From: Bradyrhizobium sp. AZCC 2176 | Lineage (GTDB): Bacteria > Pseudomonadota > Alphaproteobacteria > Rhizobiales > Xanthobacteraceae | Direction of reading: 5' to 3' | Length of the DNA: 64,000 nt | NCBI RefSeq assembly: GCF_036924645.1 | Contig: NZ_JAZHRX010000001.1 | Coordinates: 1,116,001 to 1,180,000 of the forward strand | Part shown: positions 16,903-26,324 of the stretch, piece after piece | Layout: every line of letters begins with the position of its first letter | Numbering within the stretch: the stretch's first letter is position 1 | Notes under the pieces: generated by a model | The model's input: only the letters and a program-made list of their open reading frames with translations | Told to the model about the DNA's origin: nothing | Databases searched by the model: none | Position numbers and translations under genes: made by a program

Positions 16903-18087
16903 TCAAATTTTGGCTGGGTCAGACTTGCCCGGCTGAGGCTTGACCGGGTTAGATTTAGCCGGGTTAGATTTGGCCGGGTCAGACTTGCGATCGCAGATCG
17001 ATTTCAGGGATCGCCATTCCTCTGATGTCAACAGCGGCGGCCCGCCGGCCTGCCGGTCTTCCCGGCTCATCCGCGCCAGCCGTTCCTCGCTCAGGGGATG
17101 GGTGGAGATGATGGAGAGGCCCTTGCCCTCCTTTCCAGTGACCCGAAGCAGCAATTCACCGGTCGGCTTCGCCGGCCGGCCGAGCCGGTGCATGACGTCG
17201 ATGGCGAAACCGTCGGCATTGGTCTCGGCCTCGCGCGAATGGGACGACGTCACCAGCGTGCGCGAGCCGAAGATCAGCGCGCTGGAGCCGGTAATGTCGC
17301 CGAACAGCAGTCCGATCAGGAACGACGTGCTGCCGTCGCGGATCAATCCGCGCATGCTGTCGCGATGCTTGAGATGGCCAAGCTCATGGGCCAGCACGCC
17401 CGCGATCTCGTCGGCGTTCTCGGCCTTCGCCAGCAAGCCGTCGAACAAATAGACCTTGCCGCCCGGCAGCGCGAAAGCATTGGGAATCGGACTCGACAGC
17501 ACGCCCGACTGCACCGAGGTGTCGAGGCCGGCGGATTCGCGAATCGCAGTGACCAGCTTGACGAAAGCCTTCTGCCCGGCGGCATTTTCGCAAACCCTGG
17601 CATTGAACATCGTCTTGATCTGGCTATCGGCGACGTCGCCGAGCCGCCGTTCGAACGCTTCGGGCACCAGCGGCGTGAGGCGATCGGCGATCAGCGGAAG
17701 TCCGAACAGCACCACGGCAACGATCGAAACCGCGGCCGCGAGCGACCAGCCGACGATGACGGCAACGCCGCGGCGGCCGGGCGTGTTTTCATCCAATTTG
17801 GCGCAGCGTGAGACCAGTTCGGCCGCAAGCGCGTCATCGCGAACCTCCAGCCGCGCCAGCGCAGGCGCGGTCAGGCAGCCAAGGCGCAGCATGCCCGAAG
17901 GGCTGTCGGCGCGGCGGATGTCGTCATAGGCCCATGCCGCCAAAGTCTGTTCGCCTTCGATGATTTCGAGCCGGTCAGAGAAATGCAGCACAACCGCGCG
18001 CCGCCGGCTCGACGTCCCGTCGAAAAAGGTCGCCGCATTGGCCGGCGGCGTTTTCGAAATCTCCGGCGCGTCGCTATCCATGGTCAT
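16903..18087 (-). CDS. M48-family membrane metallopeptidase with C-terminal repeats
   Basis: A zinc metalloprotease whose active site HELGHLKH (His234) is the classical HExxH, with the third ligand expected in NADGFAIDV. A preceding transmembrane stretch (residues about 110-130) and a second hydrophobic segment (FLIGLLFGDI) suggest an inner-membrane protein. The last 25 residues are a run of Ser-Asn/Asp-Pro-Ala-Lys repeats coded by degenerate 15-bp units (16910-16984). The start at ATG 18087 is preferred over an upstream GTG. It follows a DUF898 gene by about 12 bp, and the pair forms an operon. Related bacterial proteases cleave misfolded membrane proteins; the substrate here is unknown. Confidence 0.87.
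   Translation of the reverse strand: MTMDSDAPEISKTPPANAATFFDGTSSRRRAVVLHFSDRLEIIEGEQTLAAWAYDDIRRADSPSGMLRLGCLTAPALARLEVRDDALAAELVSRCAKLDENTPGRRGVAVIVGWSLAAAVSIVAVVLFGLPLIADRLTPLVPEAFERRLGDVADSQIKTMFNARVCENAAGQKAFVKLVTAIRESAGLDTSVQSGVLSSPIPNAFALPGGKVYLFDGLLAKAENADEIAGVLAHELGHLKHRDSMRGLIRDGSTSFLIGLLFGDITGSSALIFGSRTLVTSSHSREAETNADGFAIDVMHRLGRPAKPTGELLLRVTGKEGKGLSIISTHPLSEERLARMSREDRQAGGPPLLTSEEWRSLKSICDRKSDPAKSNPAKSNPVKPQPGKSDPAKI
16910..16984 (-). repeat. Five degenerate 15-bp tandem units in the C-terminus of the M48 gene
   Basis: Five consecutive 15-bp units, each variants of TTGGCCGGGTCAGAC, encode Pro-Ala-Lys-Ser/Asp/Asn repeats. They are diverged compared with the perfect repeats in cysQ but show the same unit length and in-frame behaviour. 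Confidence 0.8.
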
Positions 18088-18099
18088 CACGCTCTGCCG

Positions 18100-19248
18100 C
18101 TAGAATCCGCCGACGTCGAGACCGTCGGCAAACCCCTCGCCGAGCGCGTTGGCCAGATCGCCCCGCGCGGCGACGTTGGCGGCGGCCTCGATACCGCTGA
18201 TATTGACCGAGCCCAGCACGGTCACCCAGAGATCGCGCGTCAGGTAGACCCGGATCACCACGTTGAGCGCCAGCGCCAATACCAGATAGCCGAGACCCGT
18301 CAGCACCAGCAGCGGAATGCTCCGCATCAAATCCGGCGTCTTGAAAAACTCCGTCAAGCCCGCGCCGCTCATGCTGGCGACCAGCACCGCGCACAGGGCC
18401 AGATACATAGCGAAGACCAGCCCGAGCAGGACCATCCAGCCGATCACTTTCCAGTACAGCCCGATCAAGGCGCTCTTCGGCAACGACGATTCCAGGCGCA
18501 CGCCACCGAACCGGATGCCGGACAGCCACCACCGCCATTCGATGGCCTTGTAGCCGGCGTAAATGAAGGGGGCGATCGGGCTTATATAGAGGGCGATCGG
18601 CGTCAGCAGCCATAGCCACCAGCCGCGCTTGAAGAACTCCCAGCCGCGCCCCTCAAAACTGCCCTGCAGGTCGCCGTAATGGGAATGGCGCATCTTGTAG
18701 CGTTCGAGCGCCGCAGCCCGCCATGGTAGGATCAGCCCGACGGTGACAATCATCAGCGGGCCCCACAGCGAGGCCTGCAAGGCATAGATCCAGCCTGAGC
18801 CGGTCATCCAGAAGCGCACGCCGCGCCACACCGTTCGCGTCAGGCGGTAGCGCCGCGCGCGGTAGATCGCGAACTGCCCGAACAGATAGAAGAAGGCGAT
18901 CAGCGGAATACTGGCGAACGCCTGATAGTGCTCGGCCTCGAGACCGATCAGAAAGTAGCCGAGATAGATCGGTACCAGGATCGCGAGCGCGACCAGAAAC
19001 CCGATCAGCAACTCCTTGCCGCGACCGGTATATTCGGCGGCATCGCCGTCGACCAAGGTGTTGGACCAGAGATGGCGGCGGATGTCGGTGAGGAGCCAGA
19101 ACCGATAGAAGCCGAGGGTGACGAGTTCCAGCGCGGCGCCGCGCTTGGCCAGATCGAAGAATTCGCCGCGGCCGCCGGAAAACGCCACCGGCATCGGCGG
19201 CGGGACGGGCGAAGGCGGCACCTGCGGGGGCCAGCTCATCTCGTTCAT
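18100..19248 (-). CDS. DUF898 (YjgN-like) multi-pass membrane protein
   Basis: About 382 residues with roughly eight hydrophobic segments and a Pro-rich N-terminal tail. Conserved FFDLAKRGAALELVTLGFYRFW and repeated Trp-rich TGRGKELLIGF motifs match the DUF898/YjgN family. The function of this family is not established. It directly precedes the M48 protease gene, a pairing that suggests the two proteins work together in the inner membrane. The start ATG 19248 has CGGAG upstream. Confidence 0.82.
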   Translation of the reverse strand: MNEMSWPPQVPPSPVPPPMPVAFSGGRGEFFDLAKRGAALELVTLGFYRFWLLTDIRRHLWSNTLVDGDAAEYTGRGKELLIGFLVALAILVPIYLGYFLIGLEAEHYQAFASIPLIAFFYLFGQFAIYRARRYRLTRTVWRGVRFWMTGSGWIYALQASLWGPLMIVTVGLILPWRAAALERYKMRHSHYGDLQGSFEGRGWEFFKRGWWLWLLTPIALYISPIAPFIYAGYKAIEWRWWLSGIRFGGVRLESSLPKSALIGLYWKVIGWMVLLGLVFAMYLALCAVLVASMSGAGLTEFFKTPDLMRSIPLLVLTGLGYLVLALALNVVIRVYLTRDLWVTVLGSVNISGIEAAANVAARGDLANALGEGFADGLDVGGF

Positions 19249-19337
19249 GGTTCAACTCCGGCGCGAGGGTGGCGGATCAAACCACAAATTTGGCGGCCGT
19301 TGTGTGACCCAAGTCCCACTCTTTGCGCCGATTTTTC

Positions 19338-20510
19338 TTATGCCGATTTTTCGAACAGCTCCCGCCCGATCAGCATGCGGCGGATTTCGCTGGTGCCGGC
19401 GCCGATCTCGTAGAGTTTGGCGTCACGCAGCAATCGCCCGGTCGGGTAGTCGTTGATATAGCCGTTGCCGCCGAGCAACTGGATGGCGTCGAGCGCGCAT
19501 TGCGTCGCCTTCTCGGCGGCGTAAAGAATGGCGCCCGCCGCGTCCTCGCGCGTGGTCTCGCCACGGTCGCAGGCTTTGGCCACCGCGTAGACATAGGCGC
19601 GCGAGGCATTCATCGTCGTGTACATGTCGGCGATCTTGCCTTGCACCAGTTGGAACGTGCCGATCGGCTCGCCGAACTGCTTGCGCTCGTGCACATAGGG
19701 CAGCACCACGTCCATGCAGGCCTGCATGATGCCGATCGGCCCCGCCGCCAGCACCGCGCGCTCGTAGTCGAGGCCCGACATCAGCACGTTGACGCCGCGG
19801 CCGACTTCGCTGAGCACGTTTTCTTCCGGCACCTCGCAATCCTCGAACAGCAGTTCGCAGGTGTCGGAGCCGCGCATGCCGAGCTTGTCGAGCTTCTGTG
19901 CGGTGGAAAATCCCTTCATGCCCTTTTCGATGATGAAGGCGGTCATGCCGCGCGGGCCGGCATTGGCGTCGGTCTTGGCGTAGACCACCAGCGTATCGGC
20001 CTCCGGGCCGTTGGTGATCCACATCTTGTTGCCGTTGAGCACAAAGCGGTCGCCCTTCTTGTCGGCGCGGGTCTTCATCGACACCACGTCACTGCCGGCG
20101 CCAGGCTCCGACATCGCCAGCGAGCCGACATGTTCGCCCGAGATCAGTTTTGGCAGGTATTTCCGCTTCTGCGCCTCGCTGCCGTTGCGGCGGATCTGGT
20201 TGACGCAGAGGTTGGAATGCGCGCCATAGGACAGACCGACCGCCGCCGACGCCCGCGACATTTCCTCGAGCGCGATGCAGTGCTCGAGATAGCCCAAACC
20301 CGAGCCGCCATACTCCTCCTCGACGGTGATGCCGTGCAGGCCGAGCGATCCAATTTTGGGCCAGAGATCCCTGGGGAATTGGTTGCTGCGGTCGATTTCG
20401 GCGGCGCGCGGCGCGATTTCGTTCTGCGAAAACGCTTGCACCGTCTCGCGGATCGCATCCGCGGTCTCGCCGAGATCGAAGTTGAGCATCCGATGGGCGT
20501 TGGGGATCAT
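19338..20510 (-). CDS. ivd: Isovaleryl-CoA dehydrogenase
   Basis: The enzyme oxidises isovaleryl-CoA in leucine degradation, with FAD, passing electrons to the ETF. The typical ACAD architecture is present: N-terminal alpha domain, central beta domain ([19 protein letters not shown]), C-terminal alpha domain. The catalytic base of human IVD is a Glu in helix G; the aligned residue here is Glu250 in LDYERAVL. The Glu position near the C-terminus used in medium-chain enzymes is Gly, as in IVD. The 390-residue length fits. GGGAGG precedes the ATG at 20510. Specificity is inferred from these features. Confidence 0.9.
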   Translation of the reverse strand: MIPNAHRMLNFDLGETADAIRETVQAFSQNEIAPRAAEIDRSNQFPRDLWPKIGSLGLHGITVEEEYGGSGLGYLEHCIALEEMSRASAAVGLSYGAHSNLCVNQIRRNGSEAQKRKYLPKLISGEHVGSLAMSEPGAGSDVVSMKTRADKKGDRFVLNGNKMWITNGPEADTLVVYAKTDANAGPRGMTAFIIEKGMKGFSTAQKLDKLGMRGSDTCELLFEDCEVPEENVLSEVGRGVNVLMSGLDYERAVLAAGPIGIMQACMDVVLPYVHERKQFGEPIGTFQLVQGKIADMYTTMNASRAYVYAVAKACDRGETTREDAAGAILYAAEKATQCALDAIQLLGGNGYINDYPTGRLLRDAKLYEIGAGTSEIRRMLIGRELFEKSA

Positions 20511-20734
20511 GGTCGCCTCCCGGCGAATTTAAACGTTGTTTCAAACAGACTTATTCTCCGGGAATGCGCTTGTCACGCGGCGAAATGCGCCCGTTTTCCC
20601 CAAGGCCCGGATCGGTGCCGCTGCGGCCAAATGCACCCAACTCGTCCTTGCGCCGGCGTACGGCTAGGGATGTAATAGGGTAAAACATCGTCCCTCCGCA
20701 TGCTTCGGCAGGGAACAGTCAGGGAGAGCGGCCC

Positions 20735-22006
20735 ATGCACGGAACCATCGACCTCGCCGGAGATTCGCATCAGCACGCCGCGCGCGAAAGGGCTCAGTCG
20801 ATTCCGCTTGGTGATTTCGACGTCAGCAATCCCGAGCTGTTCACCACGGATTCGTTCTGGCCGTATTTCGACCGGCTGCGCCGGGAAGAGCCGGTGCATT
20901 ACTGCAAGGACAGCATGTTCGGGCCGTATTGGTCGGTGACCAAATACAACGACATCATGGACATCGAGACCAATCATGCGGTGTTCTCCTCGGCGGCTTC
21001 GCTTGGCGGCATCACCATCCGCGACGTCCCGCCGGACCTGCGCCGCGAGAGTTTCATCGCCATGGACCAGCCGCGCCATTCCGCGCAACGCAAGACCGTG
21101 GCGCCGATGTTCACGCCGACGCATCTCGATCAGCTCGCGATCAACATCCGCAAGCGTTCGGCGGAATGCCTCGACAATCTGCCTGCCAACGAGGTGTTCG
21201 ACTGGGTCGACCAGGTCTCGATCGAGCTCACCACGCAGATGCTAGCCGTGCTGTTCGACTTCCCCTGGGAGGACCGCCGCAAGCTGACGCGATGGTCCGA
21301 TGTTGCGACCACCCTTCCCGGCCCCGGCGGCCTCGTCGCGTCAGAGGAAGAACGCCAGGCCGAGCTGATGGAATGCGCGACCTATTTTGCCAGGCTCTGG
21401 AAGGAGCGCATCAGCCAGCCGCCGAAGAGCGACCTGCTGTCGATGATGGCGCATGGCGACGCCACCCGCGACATGGATCCGAAGAATTTTCTCGGCAACC
21501 TGATCCTGCTGATCGTCGGCGGCAATGACACCACCCGCAACACGCTGTCGGGCAGCGTCTATGCGCTGAACAAGAATCCGGACCAGTATCGCAAATTGCG
21601 CGACAACCCTGAACTGATCGACAGTTTCGTCCCCGAGGTGATCCGCTGGCAGACGCCGCTGGCGCATATGCGCCGCACCGCACTCGCTGACATCGAATTC
21701 CGTGGGCGTCAGATCAAGAAGGGCGACAAGGTCGTGATGTGGTACGTCTCCGGCAACCGCGACGAGGACGTGATCGAGCGTCCCTACGACTTCATCATCG
21801 ACCGCGCCCGCCCCCGCACCCACCTCTCCTTCGGCTTCGGCATCCACCGCTGCGTCGGAATCCGGCTGGCCGAGCTGCAACTCAGGATTATCTGGGAAGA
21901 AATCCTCAAGCGGTACGATAATATTGAGGTGGTCGGCGAACCGAAGCGGGTATATTCGAGTTTCGTCAAGGGTTATGAAACCCTGCCGGTCCGCATCGCC
22001 GGCTAG
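20735..22006 (+). CDS. CYP153-like cytochrome P450 (first of tandem pair)
   Basis: A cytosolic class I-type P450 probably hydroxylating the end carbon of medium-chain alkanes or fatty acids, by family. Landmarks are the I-helix GGNDTTR, the K-helix EVIRWQTP with the ExxR pair, and the haem site FGFGIHRCVG with Cys373 as the axial thiolate. The N-terminal LGDFDVSNPELF and FGPYWSVTKYNDIM blocks are characteristic of CYP153. 423 residues is normal. The ATG has AGGGAGAG upstream. The gene is followed 35 bp later by a close paralogue. No ferredoxin or ferredoxin reductase gene lies beside it. Confidence 0.88.
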   Translation: MHGTIDLAGDSHQHAARERAQSIPLGDFDVSNPELFTTDSFWPYFDRLRREEPVHYCKDSMFGPYWSVTKYNDIMDIETNHAVFSSAASLGGITIRDVPPDLRRESFIAMDQPRHSAQRKTVAPMFTPTHLDQLAINIRKRSAECLDNLPANEVFDWVDQVSIELTTQMLAVLFDFPWEDRRKLTRWSDVATTLPGPGGLVASEEERQAELMECATYFARLWKERISQPPKSDLLSMMAHGDATRDMDPKNFLGNLILLIVGGNDTTRNTLSGSVYALNKNPDQYRKLRDNPELIDSFVPEVIRWQTPLAHMRRTALADIEFRGRQIKKGDKVVMWYVSGNRDEDVIERPYDFIIDRARPRTHLSFGFGIHRCVGIRLAELQLRIIWEEILKRYDNIEVVGEPKRVYSSFVKGYETLPVRIAG

Positions 22007-22041
22007 CCGCTTTCATCTGAACCCATTCGGGATGATCGACA

Positions 22042-23316
22042 ATGAACGTCCAGACCGCCGTCAGAGCCGACAAGAAAGAGCTTCTGCGCGCCGCCCGTGA
22101 AGAGGCCTATTCGACGCCGCTGAAGGATTTTCATCCCGGTGCGCCAAAACTGTTCCAGAACGACACCCTGTGGCCGTGGTTCGAGCGGCTGCGCAAGGAA
22201 GAGCCGGTGCACTACTGCACCAACTCGCCGATCGAGCCCTATTGGTCGGTCACCAAGTACAACGACATCATGCATGTCGACACCAACCACGGCATGTTCT
22301 CTTCCGACTCGACACTCGGCGGCATCTCGATCCGTGACGTGCCGCCCGGCTACGACTATCCGAGCTTCATCGCGATGGATCAGCCGCGGCACTCGGCGCA
22401 GCGCAAGACGGTGTCGCCGATGTTCACGCCGACGCATCTGGATGAGCTGGCAAGACTGATCCGCGAGCGCTCGCAAAAGGTGCTGGACAATCTGCCGCGC
22501 AACGAGACCTTCAACTTCGTCGAGCGCGTCTCGATCGAACTGACCACGCAGATGCTGGCGACGTTGTTCGATTTCCCCTGGGAGGAGCGGCGCAAGCTGA
22601 CGCGCTGGTCCGACGTCTCGACCGCGCTGCCCAAGAGCGGCGTCGTGGAATCGCCCGAGCAGCGGCGCCGGGAGATGGACGAGTGCTACGCCTATTTCTC
22701 AAAGCTCTGGAACGAGCGCGTCAATGCGCCGCCGCGCAACGATTTGCTGTCGATGATGGCCCATAGCGATGCGACGCGGCACATGGACCCCGACAACCTG
22801 ATGGGCAACATCATCCTGTTGATCGTCGGCGGCAACGACACCACACGCAACACCATGAGCGGCTCGGTGCTGGCGCTGAACGAGCATCCGGATCAATACC
22901 AGAAGCTGCGCGACAATCCCGCGCTGATCGATTCCATGGTGCCGGAAGTGATCCGCTGGCAGACGCCGCTCGCCCATATGCGCCGTACCGCTTTGGTCGA
23001 CACCGAGATCGGCGGCAAGAAGATCAGGAAGGGTGACCGCGTCGTGATGTGGTACGTCTCCGGCAACCGTGACGAGGAAGGCATCGAGACGCCCGACGAA
23101 TTCATCATCGACCGCGCCCGGCCGCGCACCCATCTTTCGTTCGGCTTCGGCATTCACCGCTGCGTCGGCATGCGGCTCGCCGAGCTGCAGCTCAAGATCG
23201 TGTGGCAGGAAATGCTCAAGCGCTTCGACCGTATCGAAGTGGTCGGCGAGCCGAAGCGGGTCTATTCCAGCTTCGTGCGCGGCATCGAGCAGCTTCCGGT
23301 CCGCATTCCCGGGTGA
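22042..23316 (+). CDS. CYP153-like cytochrome P450 (second of tandem pair)
   Basis: A 424-residue paralogue of the previous gene, about 70% identical by eye, with GGNDTTR, EVIRWQTPLAHMRRT and haem-binding Cys374 in FGFGIHRCVG. Active-site residues between the I-helix and the haem differ little, so substrates may overlap, but divergence at the N-terminus and around residues 170-190 may tune specificity. The gap of 35 bp to the first gene suggests a single operon formed by tandem duplication. The redox partners must be supplied from elsewhere. Confidence 0.88.
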   Translation: MNVQTAVRADKKELLRAAREEAYSTPLKDFHPGAPKLFQNDTLWPWFERLRKEEPVHYCTNSPIEPYWSVTKYNDIMHVDTNHGMFSSDSTLGGISIRDVPPGYDYPSFIAMDQPRHSAQRKTVSPMFTPTHLDELARLIRERSQKVLDNLPRNETFNFVERVSIELTTQMLATLFDFPWEERRKLTRWSDVSTALPKSGVVESPEQRRREMDECYAYFSKLWNERVNAPPRNDLLSMMAHSDATRHMDPDNLMGNIILLIVGGNDTTRNTMSGSVLALNEHPDQYQKLRDNPALIDSMVPEVIRWQTPLAHMRRTALVDTEIGGKKIRKGDRVVMWYVSGNRDEEGIETPDEFIIDRARPRTHLSFGFGIHRCVGMRLAELQLKIVWQEMLKRFDRIEVVGEPKRVYSSFVRGIEQLPVRIPG

Positions 23317-23344
23317 GCGGCGAGCTCAATCCACCTGATCTTGC

Positions 23345-23857
23345 ATGCCCGTTTTAATCTCATTCTCTGGTCTGCCGGGAGTCGGCAAAACGACTGTGGC
23401 CCGCGCGCTGGCGCAGGAAATCGGCGCCGTTTACATACGCGTCGACTCGATCGAGGTGGCCTTGAAAAACAGTAGCCTGCAGATCCATCCGGCCGAGGAT
23501 GCCGGGTACCTTGCGGCCATTGCGGTCACGAAAGACAACCTGGTACACGGCCTCGATGTCGTTGCAGACACGGTGAATCCCATCGAGCTGACAAGAAGGT
23601 GGTGGGGCGAGGCTGCAAGAGCCTGCGATGCACGATTGTTGAACGTGGAGATTGTCTGCTCGGATCGCGCTCAACACAAGCGCCGGGTAGAGGAGCGTCG
23701 CAGCGATATCGTTGGACTTGATCTGCCCGATTGGAAACGCGTTCAAAGCCGCGACTACGAAGACTGGACCGAGACTCGCGTGGTGCTGGATACCAGCAAG
23801 CTATCCGCGAATGATTGCGTTAAAAGGATTGTCGAAGCGTTGGCGCATGCCGCCTGA
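23345..23857 (+). CDS. P-loop kinase / AAA-family small ATPase
   Basis: A 170-residue protein with a Walker A motif SGLPGVGKTT (Lys15) at its N-terminus, and a following Asp/Arg arrangement of small P-loop kinases. A likely substrate-lid helix follows. It resembles nucleoside- or zeta-toxin-like kinases, but nothing in the sequence decides the substrate. The gene starts 28 bp after the second P450 and may be in the same transcript, or this is coincidence. Its ribosome site is weak. Confidence 0.7.
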   Translation: MPVLISFSGLPGVGKTTVARALAQEIGAVYIRVDSIEVALKNSSLQIHPAEDAGYLAAIAVTKDNLVHGLDVVADTVNPIELTRRWWGEAARACDARLLNVEIVCSDRAQHKRRVEERRSDIVGLDLPDWKRVQSRDYEDWTETRVVLDTSKLSANDCVKRIVEALAHAA

Positions 23858-24057
23858 AAACCAGGACCGCTTTGGATCGTTCGCGCAGGTTTGGTCGGGC
23901 ACCGCCGACTTCCGGTCTAGCCAACCGCCCTCTCTGCGAATAACCGGAAAGCAGAATACCTCTCCCCACTCTGATATGTAGCGCGCAAGGGGCTTGCTTC
24001 AAGACCCCGGGCATCCCGTAAAACGCCGGCCGAAGCCAATGGCAACGGAGGGACGAA

Positions 24058-25569
24058 ATGGGTGCGGCAAAGAGCAGGCATGCGGTGGTTATCGTCGGCG
24101 GAGGTCCGACCGGACTGATGTTGGCAGGCGAGTTGGCGTTGGCGGGTGTCGATGTCGCCATTGTCGAGCGGCGCGCCAGCCAGGAGCTCGCCGGCTCGCG
24201 CGCGGGCGGTCTGCACGCGCGCACCATCGAGGTGCTCGATCAGCGTGGCATCGCCGATCGGTTCCTCTCGGAGGGACAGGTAGCGCAGGTGGCGGCGTTC
24301 GCCGGGGTCGCTTTGGACATCAGCGACTTTCCCACCAGGCACAATTACGGGCTCGGGCTGTGGCAGAACCATATCGAGCGCATCCTGGCCGGCTGGGTCG
24401 GGGAGCTGGCGGTCACAATCCATCGCGGAATCGAGGTGACCGGTATCGCGCAGGACGACACCGGCGTGGATGTCGCACTGTCCGACGGAGAGAAGCTGCG
24501 GGCGGAGTATGTCGCAGGCTGTGACGGAGGGCGCAGCCTGATCCGCAAGGCAGCCGGCATCGATTTCCCGGGATGGGATCCGACCGTCAGCAACCTGATC
24601 GCTGAAGTCGAGGTGGCCGAGGAGCCGAAATGGGGCATCCACCGCAATGCCGTTGGCGTCCATGGTTTCGGCAAGTTGAAGTACGAGATCCGCGATGGCG
24701 ATGTGGTCTACATGGATGGGGGACCGGCACGGGTCATGGTGACCGAACGGCACGTCGGGCCTGCCGACGAGCCCACTTTGCGCGATCTCAGCGAGGCGCT
24801 CATCGCCGTCTACGGGACCGATTACGGGATCCACAGTCCGACCTGGATTTCGCGGTTCACCGATATGGCTCGGCAGGCAGCTTCCTACCGCAGGGGACGG
24901 GTGCTGCTGGCTGGCGACGCCGCGCACGTGCATTACCCGGCGGGCGGACAGGGCCTCAACCTCGGTGTGCAGGATGCGGTGAACCTGGGATGGAAGCTGG
25001 CCCAAATCGTCAAGAAGACGTCGCCGGAAAGCCTGCTCGATACCTACCATGCCGAGCGTCACCCGGTCGCCGCCACCGTGTTGCGCAACACGATGGCGCA
25101 AGTTGCGCTGCTCCGCACCGATGATCGCACCAACGCCCTGCGCGAGACCATCACCGGTCTGCTGGGCATGGACGAGCCACGCAAGCGGGTCGCCGCTGAC
25201 ATGTCCGGTCTCGGCATTCATTACGACCTCGGCGACGGACACAAGCTGCTCGGACGCCGCATGCCCGATCTCGACCTCGTCACCGCCAATGGGCCGCGGC
25301 GGGTCTTCACCCTGCTGCACAATGCGCGGCCGGTGCTGCTCAACTTCGGTGAGCCCGGCCGCCTCGACATCACGCCATGGGCGGATCGGGTTCAGTTGGT
25401 CGAGGCCAGATGTGTCGATACGTGGGAGCTTCCGGTGCTTGGCGCGGTCACCGCTCCCGACGCCGTGCTAATTCGGCCCGACGGATATGTTGCTTGGGTG
25501 GGGGACTCAACTAAGTCGGGACTCGCTGACGCGCTCACCACTTGGTTCGGACCACCTGCCGCGGCGTAG
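24058..25569 (+). CDS. FAD-dependent class A aromatic monooxygenase
   Basis: A flavin hydroxylase with the three class A motifs: the N-terminal GGGPTGLMLAGE Rossmann site, the central GCDGGRS (DG) motif, and the GDAAHVHYPAGGQGLN (GD) motif near residue 285-300. A thioredoxin-like C-terminal tail is expected from the relatives. It belongs to the Rox/PgaE/RdmE-type family of rifamycin, polyketide or phenol hydroxylases. The ATG follows AACGGAGGGACG, a strong site. The substrate is not known; its gene is between an unrelated kinase and a VOC gene. Confidence 0.82.
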   Translation: MGAAKSRHAVVIVGGGPTGLMLAGELALAGVDVAIVERRASQELAGSRAGGLHARTIEVLDQRGIADRFLSEGQVAQVAAFAGVALDISDFPTRHNYGLGLWQNHIERILAGWVGELAVTIHRGIEVTGIAQDDTGVDVALSDGEKLRAEYVAGCDGGRSLIRKAAGIDFPGWDPTVSNLIAEVEVAEEPKWGIHRNAVGVHGFGKLKYEIRDGDVVYMDGGPARVMVTERHVGPADEPTLRDLSEALIAVYGTDYGIHSPTWISRFTDMARQAASYRRGRVLLAGDAAHVHYPAGGQGLNLGVQDAVNLGWKLAQIVKKTSPESLLDTYHAERHPVAATVLRNTMAQVALLRTDDRTNALRETITGLLGMDEPRKRVAADMSGLGIHYDLGDGHKLLGRRMPDLDLVTANGPRRVFTLLHNARPVLLNFGEPGRLDITPWADRVQLVEARCVDTWELPVLGAVTAPDAVLIRPDGYVAWVGDSTKSGLADALTTWFGPPAAA

Positions 25570-25688
25570 CCGCACAGGTTTCCCGCGCAGCTTGAGATGC
25601 AGTAAAATTACGCACCTTCGACAATGCGCCTTTGCGAAAAGGCAGCCGCAGCCCGGCTCAACAGGCATCTGAAAAAAGGGAGTGCGAC

Positions 25689-26084
25689 ATGAGGATCTAT
25701 GTCATGAGCGTTTTGGTTGACGATCAGGCCAAAGCCCTGGACTTCTACACGGAGAAGCTGGGCTTCATCGTCAAACACGATATCCCGCTTGGAGCGCATC
25801 GCTGGTTGACCGTTGTGTCGAAGGAGGCACCGGAAGGAACCGAACTCCTGCTTGAGCCGAGTGAGCACCCTGCCGCCGGGCCATTTAAATCTGCGCTCGC
25901 GAACGATGGGATTCCTGCCGCGTCTTTCAAAGTGGATGACCTCAAGAAGGAGTTCGAGAGACTGCGCCAGCTTGGTGTCGAATTCACAGTAGAGCCCATG
26001 GATGCGGGCACGGTCAGAATGGCCGTCTTTGATGATACATGCGGCAATCTCATCCAACTCGTCGAAATGATCGAGGGAAGGTAA
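25689..26084 (+). CDS. VOC-family (glyoxalase/bleomycin resistance-like) protein
   Basis: A 131-residue protein of the vicinal-oxygen-chelate fold: beta-alpha-beta-beta-beta units with YVMSVLVDDQAKALDFYTEKLGF at the start and GNLIQLVEM at the end. The expected metal-binding Glu and His are only partly visible, so catalysis is not assured. It may be a glyoxalase-like, dioxygenase-like or binding protein. The ATG at 25689 has GGGAG upstream. The flavin monooxygenase gene lies 119 bp upstream on the same strand, which may be coincidental. Confidence 0.72.
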   Translation: MRIYVMSVLVDDQAKALDFYTEKLGFIVKHDIPLGAHRWLTVVSKEAPEGTELLLEPSEHPAAGPFKSALANDGIPAASFKVDDLKKEFERLRQLGVEFTVEPMDAGTVRMAVFDDTCGNLIQLVEMIEGR

Positions 26085-26324
26085 AGCTCCAATATCAGTC
26101 GCGTTGCTTCACACGCCGCTACGGAAAGGCGGACCTTTTCTGGTCGGCTATTGAGAACTGGCGTTCTCCAGACAAGCTTTCCTGATCCTTTTTTGCCCGG
26201 CAGCTACTCGTTCTGGCGTTGAGCCCGTGTCCGGGCAACACTCATTGGACGGCCGCTTCGATACCGAAGCCCCGGGGTACCGGCGCGTGGGCGGTCCGCC
26301 GGCCCACGCGCCGATGCGCCCTGG

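Noticed and set aside
23917..25320. 467-residue open frame opposite the flavin monooxygenase
   Set aside because: Antisense to a gene with clear FAD motifs; no family resemblance of its own.
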